This document shows positions 33,639 through 42,067 of a stretch of 64,000 nt of DNA, one piece after another. Source of the DNA: Actinokineospora diospyrosa. Its GTDB lineage: Bacteria > Actinomycetota > Actinomycetes > Mycobacteriales > Pseudonocardiaceae. A program made the position numbers and the translations under genes. Location of the stretch: positions 186,001-250,000 of the forward strand of contig NZ_JAMTCO010000013.1 of assembly GCF_024171925.1 (NCBI RefSeq), written 5' to 3'. The number at the start of each line of letters is the position of its first letter. Position 1 is the stretch's first letter. The notes below the pieces were generated by a model, which worked only from the letters and a program-made list of their open reading frames with translations, was not told the origin of the DNA and did no database searches.

Positions 33639-34208
33639 ATGACCTACGAGGTCGTGCCTCGGGACTGGGATGTGGGACAGGGAAGGGCGGGGGCGTTGAG
33701 GACGGAACTCAGCTTCAGTCGGATGGCCGCGGAACGGGCACCGCTGTGGTGTCGGATCGCGTTCCTGGTGTGCGGTGACTGGGCATTGGCCGAGGACATC
33801 GTCCAAGTGACGTTGGTACGGCTCTATCAGCGGTGGGAGCGACTGGACCCGACTCGTGTCGACGGGTACGCCCGTAGAGTGATCGCGCGGCTGGCGATCG
33901 ATGAGTCACGGCGACCTCATCGCCGTGCCGAAGTGCTGGTGACGCCCCCGGATCGCCCCGCGTCCGAATCGATGTCGACCGACGGGCTCGAGGTCCGTGC
34001 CGCACTGGATCGACTCGCCCCGCGCCAACGGGCCGTGCTGGTCCTGCGCTTCTACTGCGACCTGTCGGTCGCGGAGACGGCGTCGGCTCTTCGCATCAGC
34101 CAAGGAACCGTGAAATCCCAATCGGCGCGGGCACTGGACACGCTCAGGACGCTGCTGACCGACCGTTCCGACTTCGACTGTGATCTCCTGGGAGAGGGAG
34201 CCCAATGA
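33639..34208 (+). CDS. ECF sigma factor, SigE-like
   Basis: About 189 residues. Region 2 is recognisable (RIAFLVCGDWALAEDIVQVT, LVRLYQRWERL) and region 4 is a complete helix-turn-helix (LAPRQRAVLVLRFYCDLSVA, ETASALRISQGTVKSQSARA). This matches the SigE-like ECF families common in actinomycetes, lacking region 3. The start is uncertain: ATG 33639 lies about 10 bases after GGGAG, but a TTG near 33695 or ATG 33722 would also give a complete region 2. Its stop overlaps the next gene by ATGA, pairing it with a membrane protein that probably controls it. Confidence 0.85.
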   Translation: MTYEVVPRDWDVGQGRAGALRTELSFSRMAAERAPLWCRIAFLVCGDWALAEDIVQVTLVRLYQRWERLDPTRVDGYARRVIARLAIDESRRPHRRAEVLVTPPDRPASESMSTDGLEVRAALDRLAPRQRAVLVLRFYCDLSVAETASALRISQGTVKSQSARALDTLRTLLTDRSDFDCDLLGEGAQ

Positions 34209-34756
34209 CCCGAGAACGTGAACTCCTCGACCGCGCGGTCGGCGTGCAACCGCCGCTGACGTTGGACTTCGACGCCATCGAAGCCATCGGGAAACGGGCG
34301 GTGCAGCGCCGCTCGCGGTTGATGGCCACCGGTGCCGTGGTCGCGATCAGCGCGATCGCCCTGGGCGGCGCGGTCTTGATGACCCGGCCGTCGGTGCCCG
34401 AGGTGACACCGGGCAGCGCCCCCGTCACAGTCGAGCCGACCACGCGGGAGATCGCGTACTGCTACCGCACCGCCGACCTCACAAGCACCGCGCCCTACCA
34501 TCACATCCCAGTGGGCGTCAGCAACGGCGACGCCGCTGGCGCCATCAACGAGATCTGCGCCGCCATCTGGACCGAGGACCAGTACCAATGGTCCTCGAGA
34601 GGCCCAGGTGCGAGCCCGCCGCCGCTGGTGTCCTGCGTCCTCACCACCACAGCTGTCGAGCCGCAGGCGGGCGCGGTCGAATCGGGCGCCGTCGCCGTCT
34701 TTCCAGGCGATATCCACACCTGTTCCTCGTTGGGTCTGCCGGTAGCGAAGTTGTGA
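34205..34756 (+). CDS. single-pass membrane protein coupled to the sigma factor (anti-sigma-like)
   Basis: A 183-residue protein: a 38-residue charged cytoplasmic part (LLDRAVGVQPPLTLDFDAIE), one membrane helix at about 40-60 (LMATGAVVAISAIALGGAVL), and an extracytoplasmic domain of about 120 residues with four Cys (CYRTADL, NEICAAIW, LVSCVL, IHTCSSL). The ATGA overlap with the sigma gene and the topology suggest an anti-sigma or sensor, but no zinc-binding HxxxCxxC motif is seen. The four Cys could form two disulfides that sense an envelope signal. Role is inference. Confidence 0.65.
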   Translation: MTRERELLDRAVGVQPPLTLDFDAIEAIGKRAVQRRSRLMATGAVVAISAIALGGAVLMTRPSVPEVTPGSAPVTVEPTTREIAYCYRTADLTSTAPYHHIPVGVSNGDAAGAINEICAAIWTEDQYQWSSRGPGASPPPLVSCVLTTTAVEPQAGAVESGAVAVFPGDIHTCSSLGLPVAKL

Positions 34757-35088
34757 CCTCCTAGCGTTGAATCAAGCCATAGCGGGGCCATGGTGGGCTT
34801 GCCGATGTTGCCGCGCTGGTACTCGGCGTCCTCGGTATAGCGGGACCGCATCAATGCGGTGGTCTCCGGGATCGCTTTCGCCCATTCGTCCGGGTCGCAA
34901 CTAGATCGAGGTCCTCGCTCTGCGGACTTTGGAGCTGAAGGATCAGGCCCGGCAACTCCATCGCTCGCTGGTCGACGCCGATCCCGAGGTGGTCCCACTG
35001 CCTGGCCGTTCATGACCAGGTCGACCCGGACGATCGTTTACCCGGTGTGCGGACTGCTGCCGACGTACGCGCGTTGAGCGGATGCCTG
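34757..35088. other. intergenic region with remnants on both strands
   Basis: The minus strand carries a coherent piece (DPDEWAKAIPETTALMRSRY, TEDAEYQRGNIGKPTM) and the plus strand another (IEVLALRTLELKDQARQLHR, SLVDADPEVVPLPG and stop, near 34900-35013). Neither has a start or full domain. They look like scraps of two lost genes. Confidence 0.35.
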
Positions 35089-35643
35089 CTATGTGGCTGG
35101 GTCGGGGTGTAGGACCATCGCGAAGGTTGTGCGTCGTTTGCCGCCGGTGCGGGCTCTTAGTGGGGTTAGCAGGTCGGTGATGGTGGCGGCGAGTTTGCGG
35201 GACTCGGCGGGGGTGAGCCAGACCGGGATCTGTTGGTATACGAGGCCGTCGCGGGTGGGGGTGGCGGTGGTGCTGTGCAGGTACTGCTCGAACCCGGCGA
35301 CCAGGGCGCCGACGAATGCGGCGAAGTAGCGCTGGTGGTCGTCGGTGGAGGCGGTGGTGAAGTCGCGGGGGCTGAGGGTGACTGCGGACTCCACCACCGT
35401 GTATGTGCGCTGGGTACCGCCTCGGACCCGCTCCTCGCGTGTCACCCGCAGCACCCCCGCGTCCACCAGGCGCCCGACGTGGCGGTAGAGCGAGGCTTGC
35501 GGGATGTCTTCGAGTTCGGCGCTGAGTTGTCGGGCGGTCAGCTCACGGTCCACGAGCGCGTGCACGATGCGCAGCCGGACGGGGTGCAGCACGGTCTCCA
35601 CGATGCCAGCGCCGGGTCGCGCTGGGTCGGCGTTGGTTTTCAC
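35089..35643 (-). CDS. ArsR-like winged-helix transcriptional regulator
   Basis: A 184-residue protein. Residues 10-85 form a winged helix of the ArsR type (VETVLHPVRLRIVHALVDRE, LTARQLSAELEDIPQASLYR, HVGRLVDAGVLRV). There is no metal-binding ELCVC-like motif, so it senses something else. The C-terminal 90 residues are a helical ligand or dimer domain. It is divergent from the alpha/beta hydrolase gene with only 38 bases between starts, so it probably controls that gene and itself. The intergenic part contains an imperfect inverted repeat around GAGAATGTTAGC...GATTCTCA. Confidence 0.85.
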   Translation of the reverse strand: MKTNADPARPGAGIVETVLHPVRLRIVHALVDRELTARQLSAELEDIPQASLYRHVGRLVDAGVLRVTREERVRGGTQRTYTVVESAVTLSPRDFTTASTDDHQRYFAAFVGALVAGFEQYLHSTTATPTRDGLVYQQIPVWLTPAESRKLAATITDLLTPLRARTGGKRRTTFAMVLHPDPAT

Positions 35644-35681
35644 GATCGAGAATGTTAGCTTGAGGCTGATGATTCTCAGAC

Positions 35682-36611
35682 ATGAGAACGAAGGGCGGGC
35701 CGTTGCGGGAGCAGAGTGTTGAGATCCCGGCTCCGGGAGCGCTGTTGGCAGGCACGCTCACCCGACCCGGCGGGGATGGCCGCCATCCGGCTGCGTTGCT
35801 CATCAACGGTTCCGGGCCGATCGACCGGGACTCCGCAATGCGCGGGATGGCGCTAGGACTGGGCCGAGCGCTCGCGGTGGTGCTGGCAAATCACGGTTTC
35901 GCCCTGTTGCGGTACGACAAGCGGGGTGTGGGCGCCTCGGGCGGTGACTACCTGAATACCGGCTTCCACGACGAGTGCGGCGACGCTGCAGCCGCCCTCG
36001 CTGCGCTGCGTGCTCACCCCGCGGTGGACCCGGAGCGGGTGTTCGTCATCGGGCACTCGACCGGAGCGGTGCTGGCGGCCAACCTTGTTCGGGCTGCTCC
36101 ACCGCCCGCCGGGTACGTGCTGCTCGCGGGTGCCGCACAGCCCGGCGAACGAGTGATGGCCTGGCAGAGCGACCGTATCGCGACCACGCTGCCACCGCTG
36201 CTGCGGCCGTTCGGCTCGGTACTGGCACGCCGTCAGGCCCGCGAGCGCGACCGGCTCCGCGCGTCCACCGCCGACGGGCACGACCGGATGCCGCGCTCGC
36301 GCCTCACCGACCGGTGGCTGCGCGAATACATGGCTCACGACCCGGGCCCGGACCTGGCCACCATCGACCAGCCGGTGCTGGCGATCACCGGCAGCAAGGA
36401 CATCCAGGTCGACCCAGCCGACGTGGCGCGCATCGGCAGCCTCGTAACCGGCCCGTTCGACGGCGAGGTGCCGACCGACCTCACCCACTTGCTCCGCCGC
36501 GACCCCGGACCGCCGGGACTGTGGCGGTACCGAGGTCAGCTCACCAGGCCGGTGCACGCCTGGGTCCCCGAGCGCATCGCGGCGTGGGCACGGGCCCGCA
36601 TCGCGCCCTGA
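35682..36611 (+). CDS. alpha/beta hydrolase (dienelactone-hydrolase/BAAT-like)
   Basis: A 309-residue soluble hydrolase. It has GSGPIDRD (oxyanion region), nucleophile Ser in VIGHSTGA, acid in ITGSKDIQVDP and a candidate His in DLTHLLRRD. The pattern matches S9/DLH-like esterases that act on small esters, often divergent from an ArsR-type repressor as here. ATG 35682 begins 38 bases from the regulator start. No signal peptide. The substrate is unknown. Confidence 0.85.
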   Translation: MRTKGGPLREQSVEIPAPGALLAGTLTRPGGDGRHPAALLINGSGPIDRDSAMRGMALGLGRALAVVLANHGFALLRYDKRGVGASGGDYLNTGFHDECGDAAAALAALRAHPAVDPERVFVIGHSTGAVLAANLVRAAPPPAGYVLLAGAAQPGERVMAWQSDRIATTLPPLLRPFGSVLARRQARERDRLRASTADGHDRMPRSRLTDRWLREYMAHDPGPDLATIDQPVLAITGSKDIQVDPADVARIGSLVTGPFDGEVPTDLTHLLRRDPGPPGLWRYRGQLTRPVHAWVPERIAAWARARIAP

Positions 36612-36704
36612 ACGCCCACGAGCCCGCACTGCTGGCACGCGTATCGCGGCACTTGTCGCAACGCGACCACTGGCCAAGTCCGCTAAGCGCGCCCCGACGT
36701 GGCC

Positions 36705-37343
36705 GGAACATCCCCTCTCGCGCGGGGACCACGCCGCCGGTTGGACCGGCCGTCGCGGCTGGCTCAGAATGGCCCCGCTCGCGCGGGGACCGCCGCACCA
36801 GCATGCCGACAACGCCGTGCAGGCCGGAACAGCCCCGCTCGCGCGGAGACCACCAGGCACGGGGCAGGACCACCGTCACGCCCTGGAAAACAGCTCCGCT
36901 CGCGCGGGGACGACGGCTCAAGAACTGGCCCAGTCGGCACCGACCACGAAACAGCCCCGCCTGCGCGGGGACGACGCTGACGGGCGCCTCGCTCGGCGGC
37001 GGGAACAACGGAACAGCCTCGCTTGCGCGGGGACGTTGGCTCGGCGTGCTGGGTGCATTCCCGGCCGGACGGAACAGCCCCGCTCGTGCGGGGACGACTT
37101 CCGGGACCTGCGGTGGCACCCGGAGCGGCGGGGGAACAGCCCCGCTCGCGCGGGGACGACCTCCGATGCGGCGAGGTGGTGGGTGCGGACGTGGGAACAG
37201 CCCCGCTTGCGCGGGGACCACGCGTTGAACTCGGTGACCAAGGTCTTGCTGATGGGAACAGCCCCGCTTATGCGGGGACGACGCGGCCAGGGCCCGGGTG
37301 ACGGATTCCTCGTACGGAACAGCCCCGCTTGCGCGGGGACGAC
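36705..37343 (-). CRISPR. CRISPR array, 11 repeats and 10 spacers, type I-E-like repeat
   Basis: The 28-base repeat reads GGAACAGCCCCGCT...GCGCGGGGACGAC on the plus strand. Repeats start at 36705, 36766, 36826, 36887, 36948, 37010, 37071, 37133, 37194, 37255 and 37316; spacers are 32-34 bases. Read on the minus strand the repeat begins GTCGTCCCCGCGC and ends GCTGTTCC, the usual orientation of actinobacterial I-E repeats, so the leader should lie right of 37343. The left-most repeats are the most degenerate, as expected at the trailer end. The variable bases in the stem (CGC/TGC/TAT) keep partial pairing. No cas gene is in the window. Confidence 0.95.
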
Positions 37344-37538
37344 ACTTGCTGGCCAGGGATGTTGTCAGCCGAGGCGCTGGTTCTTGTTCACTTCTGGTCA
37401 CGCTCCATCGGGGTCTGAGGGCCGCTAGTGCAGGCTGCGGTCGACCTTAGTGGCGGTGTGGTGGGAGCCGGTATGCGTGTCTTGATGTGATGGCGGACCG
37501 TCGGCTGTGAGAACGATCGGTAGGCATTCGTTGCTGTG
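37344..37538. promoter_or_regulatory. probable CRISPR leader
   Basis: It directly follows the best-conserved repeat end and has no gene. A leader is expected here from the repeat orientation. It is less GC-rich than its surroundings near 37370-37400 and 37470-37540, but I see no defined promoter. Confidence 0.4.
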
Positions 37539-37610
37539 GGAGCAGCTCCGCTCGCGCAGGGAGCACTCCCAGGCACCTGAAGTCGGCGCACCCCTCGCGC
37601 GAGCGGAGCT
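37539..37610. repeat. isolated degenerate CRISPR repeat followed by an inverted copy
   Basis: 37539-37566 matches the array repeat at about 23 of 28 bases (GGAGCAGCTCCGCTCGCG...). Its core AGCTCCGCTCGCGC (37544-37557) is exactly inverted at 37597-37610, so the pair can fold into a long stem. It lies 195 bases beyond the array on the presumed leader side, near the end of the DUF2867 gene, and may be a repeat remnant reused as a terminator. Confidence 0.5.
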
Positions 37611-37713
37611 CTAAAGCAGCGTCTCGACTCGGCGCGAGCGGGACCTTCCCCGGTGACGCCACGATCGGGACCAGTGCCGAGAGTCACGCTCGCGACCGCG
37701 GTTCGGTTGATTA

Positions 37714-38289
37714 CTACCGGCTCAGCCAGGCGCGTTCCCACTGGCGGGTCATCGCTGGGTAGACGACCAGGTGGCGGAATGGGGCGATGGCGGCCATGTA
37801 GGCGCGGCCCCACCAGCCGTTGGGCTTCACCAGTACTGCCATCCGCAGCTCGTACTCGCCGTCTGGGCGTTGTGCCCAGCTCAGGTGCATCACCGCGTGC
37901 ACGGTGTTGTTCGCCAGTTCGCGCGCGCATTCGTTGTCGAGTTCGTAGACCGCTTTGAGCGGCATCGACGGGTTGTCCAGCCCGCGCGGGGCCTTCCGCA
38001 GGTCGTCGGGCAGCCGGTCTCGCAGGGAGGTGACCCGGGAGCCGAGGCCGTGGGATTCCCGGTCCCAGCCGAACAGTTCACCGAGCTTCCAGCGCGCCTT
38101 GAACAGCGACCGCGCCAACAGCGGCTGGTCCTCACCCGGTGCGCGCAACTTCGCCAGCATCGTCGGGAAGTCGTCGGGGCCTGCTCCCGGCGTGCGGAAC
38201 GCCCAGACGTCTTCGAGTCGGAAGTCGGCGGTGATCTCGTGGATCCGCCACGGCAGTGTCGCGTGGTCGGCTGTGTCGAGTCGTGTCAT
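37714..38289 (-). CDS. DUF2867-family protein
   Basis: A 191-residue soluble protein of the DUF2867 type, recognisable by the conserved WKLGELFGWDRE and LSWAQRPDGEYELRMAVLVK, GWWGRAYMAAIAPFRHLVVY blocks near the C-terminus. The family is often fused to or near NAD(P)-binding proteins; the function is unknown, a START-like ligand-binding fold is possible. The ATG at 38289 follows GTGGGGG; a GTG three codons upstream is also possible. It is divergent from a tetR gene with a strong palindrome between, so it is probably repressed by that protein. Confidence 0.75.
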   Translation of the reverse strand: MTRLDTADHATLPWRIHEITADFRLEDVWAFRTPGAGPDDFPTMLAKLRAPGEDQPLLARSLFKARWKLGELFGWDRESHGLGSRVTSLRDRLPDDLRKAPRGLDNPSMPLKAVYELDNECARELANNTVHAVMHLSWAQRPDGEYELRMAVLVKPNGWWGRAYMAAIAPFRHLVVYPAMTRQWERAWLSR

Positions 38290-38299
38290 CGCCCCCACT

Positions 38300-38321
38300 T
38301 TCTATGTTGACCAACATAGAA
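38300..38321. promoter_or_regulatory. TetR operator between DUF2867 and tetR genes
   Basis: The arms TTCTATGTTG (38300-38309) and CAACATAGAA (38312-38321) are perfectly complementary with a 2-base centre. The site is AT-rich in a GC-rich setting, lies 11 bases from the DUF2867 start and 38 from the tetR start, and has the size of TetR-family operators. Confidence 0.8.
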
Positions 38322-38358
38322 GATGCTAGCCAGCAGTCGACCGGTAGGCTGTCCACTT

Positions 38359-38949
38359 GTGACCCGAGCCACGCGCCGCGCCGAGATGACCCAGGAGAGC
38401 CGCAGGCTGCTGGTCGAGGCCGCCACCGCCCTGTTCGCCGAGCGCGGCTACCGGCGGACCACCTTCGAGGACATCGCCGCTCGCTCCGGGGTCAGCCGGG
38501 GCTCCATCCCGTGGCACTTCGGCGGCAAGGAAGGACTGCTGGCGGCGGTGGTGGACGACCTCGTCGTCCGGCTCGCCGCCGCGGCGGGCACCCTCGACCC
38601 CGGCACGGTCGACCAGGTGCTCGGCACGCTCACGGCTTTCACCCGAGCCCCGTCGACCGGTCTGTTCGCCAAGCTCATGGTCGAGGCGGACGACCCGGGA
38701 TCACCGCTGCGCCAGGTGTACGTCGGCCTGCACGACGCGCTCCGCGGCCAGGTCCGCGCGTGGGTCACCCGCCTCCCGCTGCCCGACGGTGTCGGTGGCG
38801 AGGAGTTGAGCACGGTGCTGCTGGGTGCTGTGATCGGCATCCACCAGCAGTGGCGCGTCGCGCCCGAGGCCGTGGACCTCGACCGCACCTACTCGACCTT
38901 GGCGGCTTTGCTGCGGTCCGCGGGCATCACAGCTCCCACGGACCGATAG
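38359..38949 (+). CDS. TetR-family transcriptional regulator
   Basis: A 196-residue protein with a standard TetR N-terminus (ATALFAERGYRRTTFEDIAA, RSGVSRGSIPWHFGGKEGLL) and a helical ligand domain. GTG 38359 follows GGTAGG by about 9 bases and places the helix-turn-helix at residues 26-56. It is divergent from the DUF2867 gene; the palindrome at 38300 overlaps the expected promoter of that gene. The TetR stop lies one base from the end of the convergent gene at 38951. The ligand is unknown. Confidence 0.9.
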   Translation: MTRATRRAEMTQESRRLLVEAATALFAERGYRRTTFEDIAARSGVSRGSIPWHFGGKEGLLAAVVDDLVVRLAAAAGTLDPGTVDQVLGTLTAFTRAPSTGLFAKLMVEADDPGSPLRQVYVGLHDALRGQVRAWVTRLPLPDGVGGEELSTVLLGAVIGIHQQWRVAPEAVDLDRTYSTLAALLRSAGITAPTDR

Positions 38950-38950
38950 A

Positions 38951-39775
38951 TCAGCCGAGCCCGAGTGCGGGAAACTCTACGGGGGTAGCCCTTGCGCCTG
39001 CCGGTTCGCGCCACGCGCGGTAGCGGAGTTCATCCGGGCTCGTGATCCCGTACGCCTCATGCAGTGTCGCGGCGCAACACCTCGCCAGCAGTACCAGTTC
39101 CTTCGTGAGCGCGGGGCGTCGGAGCGAGGACGTCCAGTTGGGTTGCGCGACATCGGGTGCGGCCCAGTCGAACCTGCGGAGCTGGAACTCGTCGGCGTCC
39201 GCCACGACGTCTGTTCCCGGGGCTTCCGCGTCGAGCTGGTCGGGTCCGCCTGCGAACTGCACGTATCGCTTGGGGTCCGCCGTCGCGTGGACGATGAGGA
39301 AGACGCGATCGGTCACCTCGCGGAGCGTGTCCGCGAGACGTTCGCTGAACTGCTCCCAGTCGTAGGCGATCTTCCACGGCATTGGAACCGGTGTGAGCGT
39401 CGTGGTGAACCGCAGCTCGGCGTCGTCGAACGCGATCAGCTTTTCCAACGGGCTACGGTGATCGGCCCGCTCGAAACCCTCCACAGTGGCCCTCGGATCA
39501 CGCGTGGTCACCGAGTACCCACCTGGCCGGTCGGTGACGACCTCGACGGGCATGCCGTGGTAGGTCCCGGGGCGGGAAAGGTCGTAGCACTCCAGAACAT
39601 CGTCGTGCGCGAGGTGCTTCACGAAGGAGCGCCGCCCCGCCTGCGCGAACGACTCGTCGACCGCGTGGTTCGACGTGATCCACCACTTGCCGGGCGAGTG
39701 CTGCAGCCGGTAGTCGACGTCGCGGTAGCGGACGTATCGTCCGGACACCGGAAGGCGGTCGTTGTTCGTGTTCAT
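38951..39775 (-). CDS. TY-Chap-like protein of unknown function
   Basis: A 274-residue soluble protein. A central block (AYDWEQFSERLADTLREV, DRVFLIVHATADPKRYVQFA, GGPDQLDAEAPG) resembles the TY-Chap domain that occurs near ESX-type or toxin-immunity loci in actinomycetes. The N-terminus (YVRYRDVDYRLQHSPGKWW, ITSNHAVDESFAQ) is a separate beta-rich domain. ATG 39775 follows GGAAGACC. There is no toxin or secretion gene next to it. Chaperone or immunity function would be guesswork. Confidence 0.6.
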   Translation of the reverse strand: MNTNNDRLPVSGRYVRYRDVDYRLQHSPGKWWITSNHAVDESFAQAGRRSFVKHLAHDDVLECYDLSRPGTYHGMPVEVVTDRPGGYSVTTRDPRATVEGFERADHRSPLEKLIAFDDAELRFTTTLTPVPMPWKIAYDWEQFSERLADTLREVTDRVFLIVHATADPKRYVQFAGGPDQLDAEAPGTDVVADADEFQLRRFDWAAPDVAQPNWTSSLRRPALTKELVLLARCCAATLHEAYGITSPDELRYRAWREPAGARATPVEFPALGLG

Positions 39776-39909
39776 CGGCGTCCGGTCTTCCGGTCGAGCT
39801 CGACTCCCTGGCACCGCTCCATCGTCTCATGAGGCGGTGCGGAGACGACGGAGCATGCTCCAAACGCGACAGAGCCGGAGTAGGAGCGGGATTGCTTGAC
39901 GTTGGGCCG

Positions 39910-40362
39910 TCAGGGTTTGAAGAGGTGACGATTGGGTACGCGCGCCTCGTCGGCGAGGTCGGGGAGTTCGACGACGGTGATTCCCGCTTGGGTGAGCAGT
40001 TCGTGGCCGTGGCAGTCGGCTAGGAGTGGGGGTTCTCGCCAGGCGTAGACGACGCGGGTGATGGGGGTGTTGAGGATGAGTTGGGTGCAGGTGAGGGGGC
40101 GGGATCGGCGCTGGGAGCAGGGTTCTAGGGTGCTGTAGAGGGTGGCGCCGGTGAGGTCGGGGCGTGGGGTGGGGAGTTTGGCGAGGGCGGATTCCTCGGC
40201 GTGGACGCTGGGGTCGGTTTCGCGGGAGTAGCCGCGGCTGAGTTCAGCCCCGTTGGAGCCGACGAGGATGGCGCCGACGGCGTAGGCGCTGTCGGTGGGT
40301 AGGCACTGGTGGGCCAAGGCGATCGCTTCGCGCATCCATCGGAGGTCGTCGTCGTGGCTCAT
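39910..40362 (-). CDS. RibD-type pyrimidine deaminase
   Basis: A 150-residue zinc deaminase. H54-A-E56 (proton shuttle and ligand) and P81-C82...C92 supply the zinc site; the C-x9-C loop (SQRRSRPLT) resembles the RibD pyrimidine deaminase branch rather than cytidine deaminases. In riboflavin synthesis this activity converts the diaminopyrimidinone made by GTP cyclohydrolase II to a uracil. Here it is a separate small protein, its ATG overlapping the stop of the RibD-reductase gene (ATGA). With the GTP cyclohydrolase II gene of the same cluster it suggests a pathway-specific copy, as in toxoflavin clusters (ToxE). Confidence 0.8.
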   Translation of the reverse strand: MSHDDDLRWMREAIALAHQCLPTDSAYAVGAILVGSNGAELSRGYSRETDPSVHAEESALAKLPTPRPDLTGATLYSTLEPCSQRRSRPLTCTQLILNTPITRVVYAWREPPLLADCHGHELLTQAGITVVELPDLADEARVPNRHLFKP

Positions 40363-41051
40363 GCGGTGCTCTCTTGTTTGGGCAGGTAACGGAGAAGGAC
40401 GACGTCGCCGATGGTTTCGGTTCCGGCTAAGCGCATCCTGCCGGTCGGGCCTGTGGGGTAGTCGGCTGGGCCGAGGAAGCGGGGTGCGTCGGCGTGGCCG
40501 ACGAGCAGGGGAGCGATGGCGAGGTGGATCTCGTCGACCAGTCCGGCCGCGAGGAGGCCGGTGTGCACCTGTTGGCCCCCTTCCACCATGAGGCGCCGGA
40601 TTCCGCGGGCGCCGAGGTCGTCGAGCAGAGCGGCGAAGTCGATGGTCGGACCCAGGGACACCACGTCGACCGTGGTCAGCGCGCGCAGTCGTTCGCGCAG
40701 CAGCGCGGCGCCGGTGTCGGTGGTGTAAGCGAGCTTGCGGTCGCCGTGGTGCCAGAACTGCAGCGCGGGATCGAGGTCCCCGCTCGCGGTGATCGTGACC
40801 TTGAGCGGGTAGTCGGGTTCGCCGCGGTCACGGCGTTGTCGGCGGCGCAGTGCGCTGTTGACGAGCAGGCGCGGGTTGTCGCGGCGGATGGTCTCGGCAC
40901 CGATGAGGATGGCGTCGACCCCGGCGCGGACCTCGTCGACGCGGTCGAGGTCGGCCGGGTTCGACAGCAGTAACCGCTCGGGGGCGGCGTCGTCGATGTG
41001 CCCGTCGATGCTCGTGGCCACGCTGAGCAGCACGTGCGGTCGATGTGTCAT
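40359..41051 (-). CDS. RibD C-terminal/dihydrofolate-reductase-like reductase
   Basis: A 230-residue NADPH-dependent reductase of the RibD-C family: SVATSIDGHIDD (substrate end), AILIGAETIRRDNPRLLVN, MVEGGQQVHTGLLAAGLVDE (cofactor site), then LAIAPLLVG. In riboflavin synthesis it reduces the ribosylaminouracil to its ribityl form. ATG 41051 follows GAGAGGG; the longer frame to 41528 is antisense to the oxygenase gene and was rejected. Its stop overlaps the deaminase gene, so the two halves of RibD are split but coupled. Confidence 0.85.
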   Translation of the reverse strand: MTHRPHVLLSVATSIDGHIDDAAPERLLLSNPADLDRVDEVRAGVDAILIGAETIRRDNPRLLVNSALRRRQRRDRGEPDYPLKVTITASGDLDPALQFWHHGDRKLAYTTDTGAALLRERLRALTTVDVVSLGPTIDFAALLDDLGARGIRRLMVEGGQQVHTGLLAAGLVDEIHLAIAPLLVGHADAPRFLGPADYPTGPTGRMRLAGTETIGDVVLLRYLPKQESTA

Positions 41052-41134
41052 GTCGCCCTCTCGGTGGTCGTCAGGATCCGATGACCGCCGCTCTGTCGGC
41101 GCACCCACCGGCAGAACCTGCTGCCGCCAAACGA

Positions 41135-42067
41135 CTAAACCGCGGGTTCGGGAACTCGGCGCGCCGATTCGAGGCGGTTGATCCGGTACATGGTGAGGTC
41201 GAACAGGTCGGCCGCGGTGACCGTGCTGTACCGGGGGTGGCCGCCGTCGACGGTCAGCGGCGTGAGCACGGTGGACGGGACCGGGTGGCAGAACTGGACG
41301 ATGGACAGCCTGCCCTCCCGTTGGTCCGCGGTGGCCACCACGCGGTGGGTCGCGGCCGGGACGGCGCCGTTGGTGAGCCGGTCGAGGACCATGCCCGCGT
41401 TGATCACCGCGTACCCGGGTGGGGCCTGCACCCGCACCCACTCGCCGTCGAGCTGGACCTCCAGGCCGGCCGTGGTGGCCCGCGGCAGCATGGTCACCAG
41501 GTCGAAGTCCTGGTGCGCCACCGCCCACACGTGCTCGTCGCCGGGTGCCTGCGACATCGGCGGGTACCAGCTAGCGCGGTTGGCGACCGGGCCGTCGAGC
41601 AGCATGTCGCGGAAGAACCCGCGCGGTACGCCGAGGTTGTCGGAGATGGTGTCCACGACCGACAGTTGGAAGTCGAACATCGCGGTGTGCAGCGCGGAAA
41701 GCACCCGGCCCAGCCCGGGTACGAGGTCATCCGGCCAGTGCGGCCGGGGGTAGCGGGCGGGGTACCTGGTCGCCAGCGGGTGGGTGTCGGGAAGGGTGCG
41801 CCCCCAGTGGAACAACTCCTTCCAGTCGGCCGTCGTGGTGTTGGCGGCCGTTTCCACGAGCGCCGGGGTGTACCCGGACTGGCCGTTCGTCCCCGGCACG
41901 ACGCAGGTCGCCTTCACTGCCGCGGGGAGCGCGAAAAACTCGGCGAGGCCGCCGTAGGCGTCGTCGAGCAGGGTCTCGGAGATGGGGTGGCGCACTAAGA
42001 AGAACCCCTGGCCGAGCGCTTGTCGCTGCCGCGGGCCGGTGGTGTTGATCTCGATCTCGTCAAGCAC
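41135..42067 (-). CDS. 2-oxoglutarate/Fe(II)-dependent oxygenase (isopenicillin-N-synthase fold)
   Basis: A 310-residue enzyme of the IPNS-like class. The iron facial triad is H185-x-D187 (AHQDFD) and H241 (ATHRVV); R253-x-S255 (GRLSIVQF) binds 2-oxoglutarate. The N-terminal DIOX_N part (GFFLVRHPISETL) is present. It overlaps the nitrilase gene by 8 bases and lies in the five-gene minus arm. It is likely to hydroxylate, desaturate or cyclise a pathway intermediate; the substrate cannot be read from sequence. Confidence 0.85.
   Translation of the reverse strand: MLDEIEINTTGPRQRQALGQGFFLVRHPISETLLDDAYGGLAEFFALPAAVKATCVVPGTNGQSGYTPALVETAANTTTADWKELFHWGRTLPDTHPLATRYPARYPRPHWPDDLVPGLGRVLSALHTAMFDFQLSVVDTISDNLGVPRGFFRDMLLDGPVANRASWYPPMSQAPGDEHVWAVAHQDFDLVTMLPRATTAGLEVQLDGEWVRVQAPPGYAVINAGMVLDRLTNGAVPAATHRVVATADQREGRLSIVQFCHPVPSTVLTPLTVDGGHPRYSTVTAADLFDLTMYRINRLESARRVPEPAV

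Noticed and set aside
36541..37428. several long frames across the CRISPR array
   Set aside because: They translate repeated CRISPR units (PRASGAVP-like periodicity) and are not proteins.
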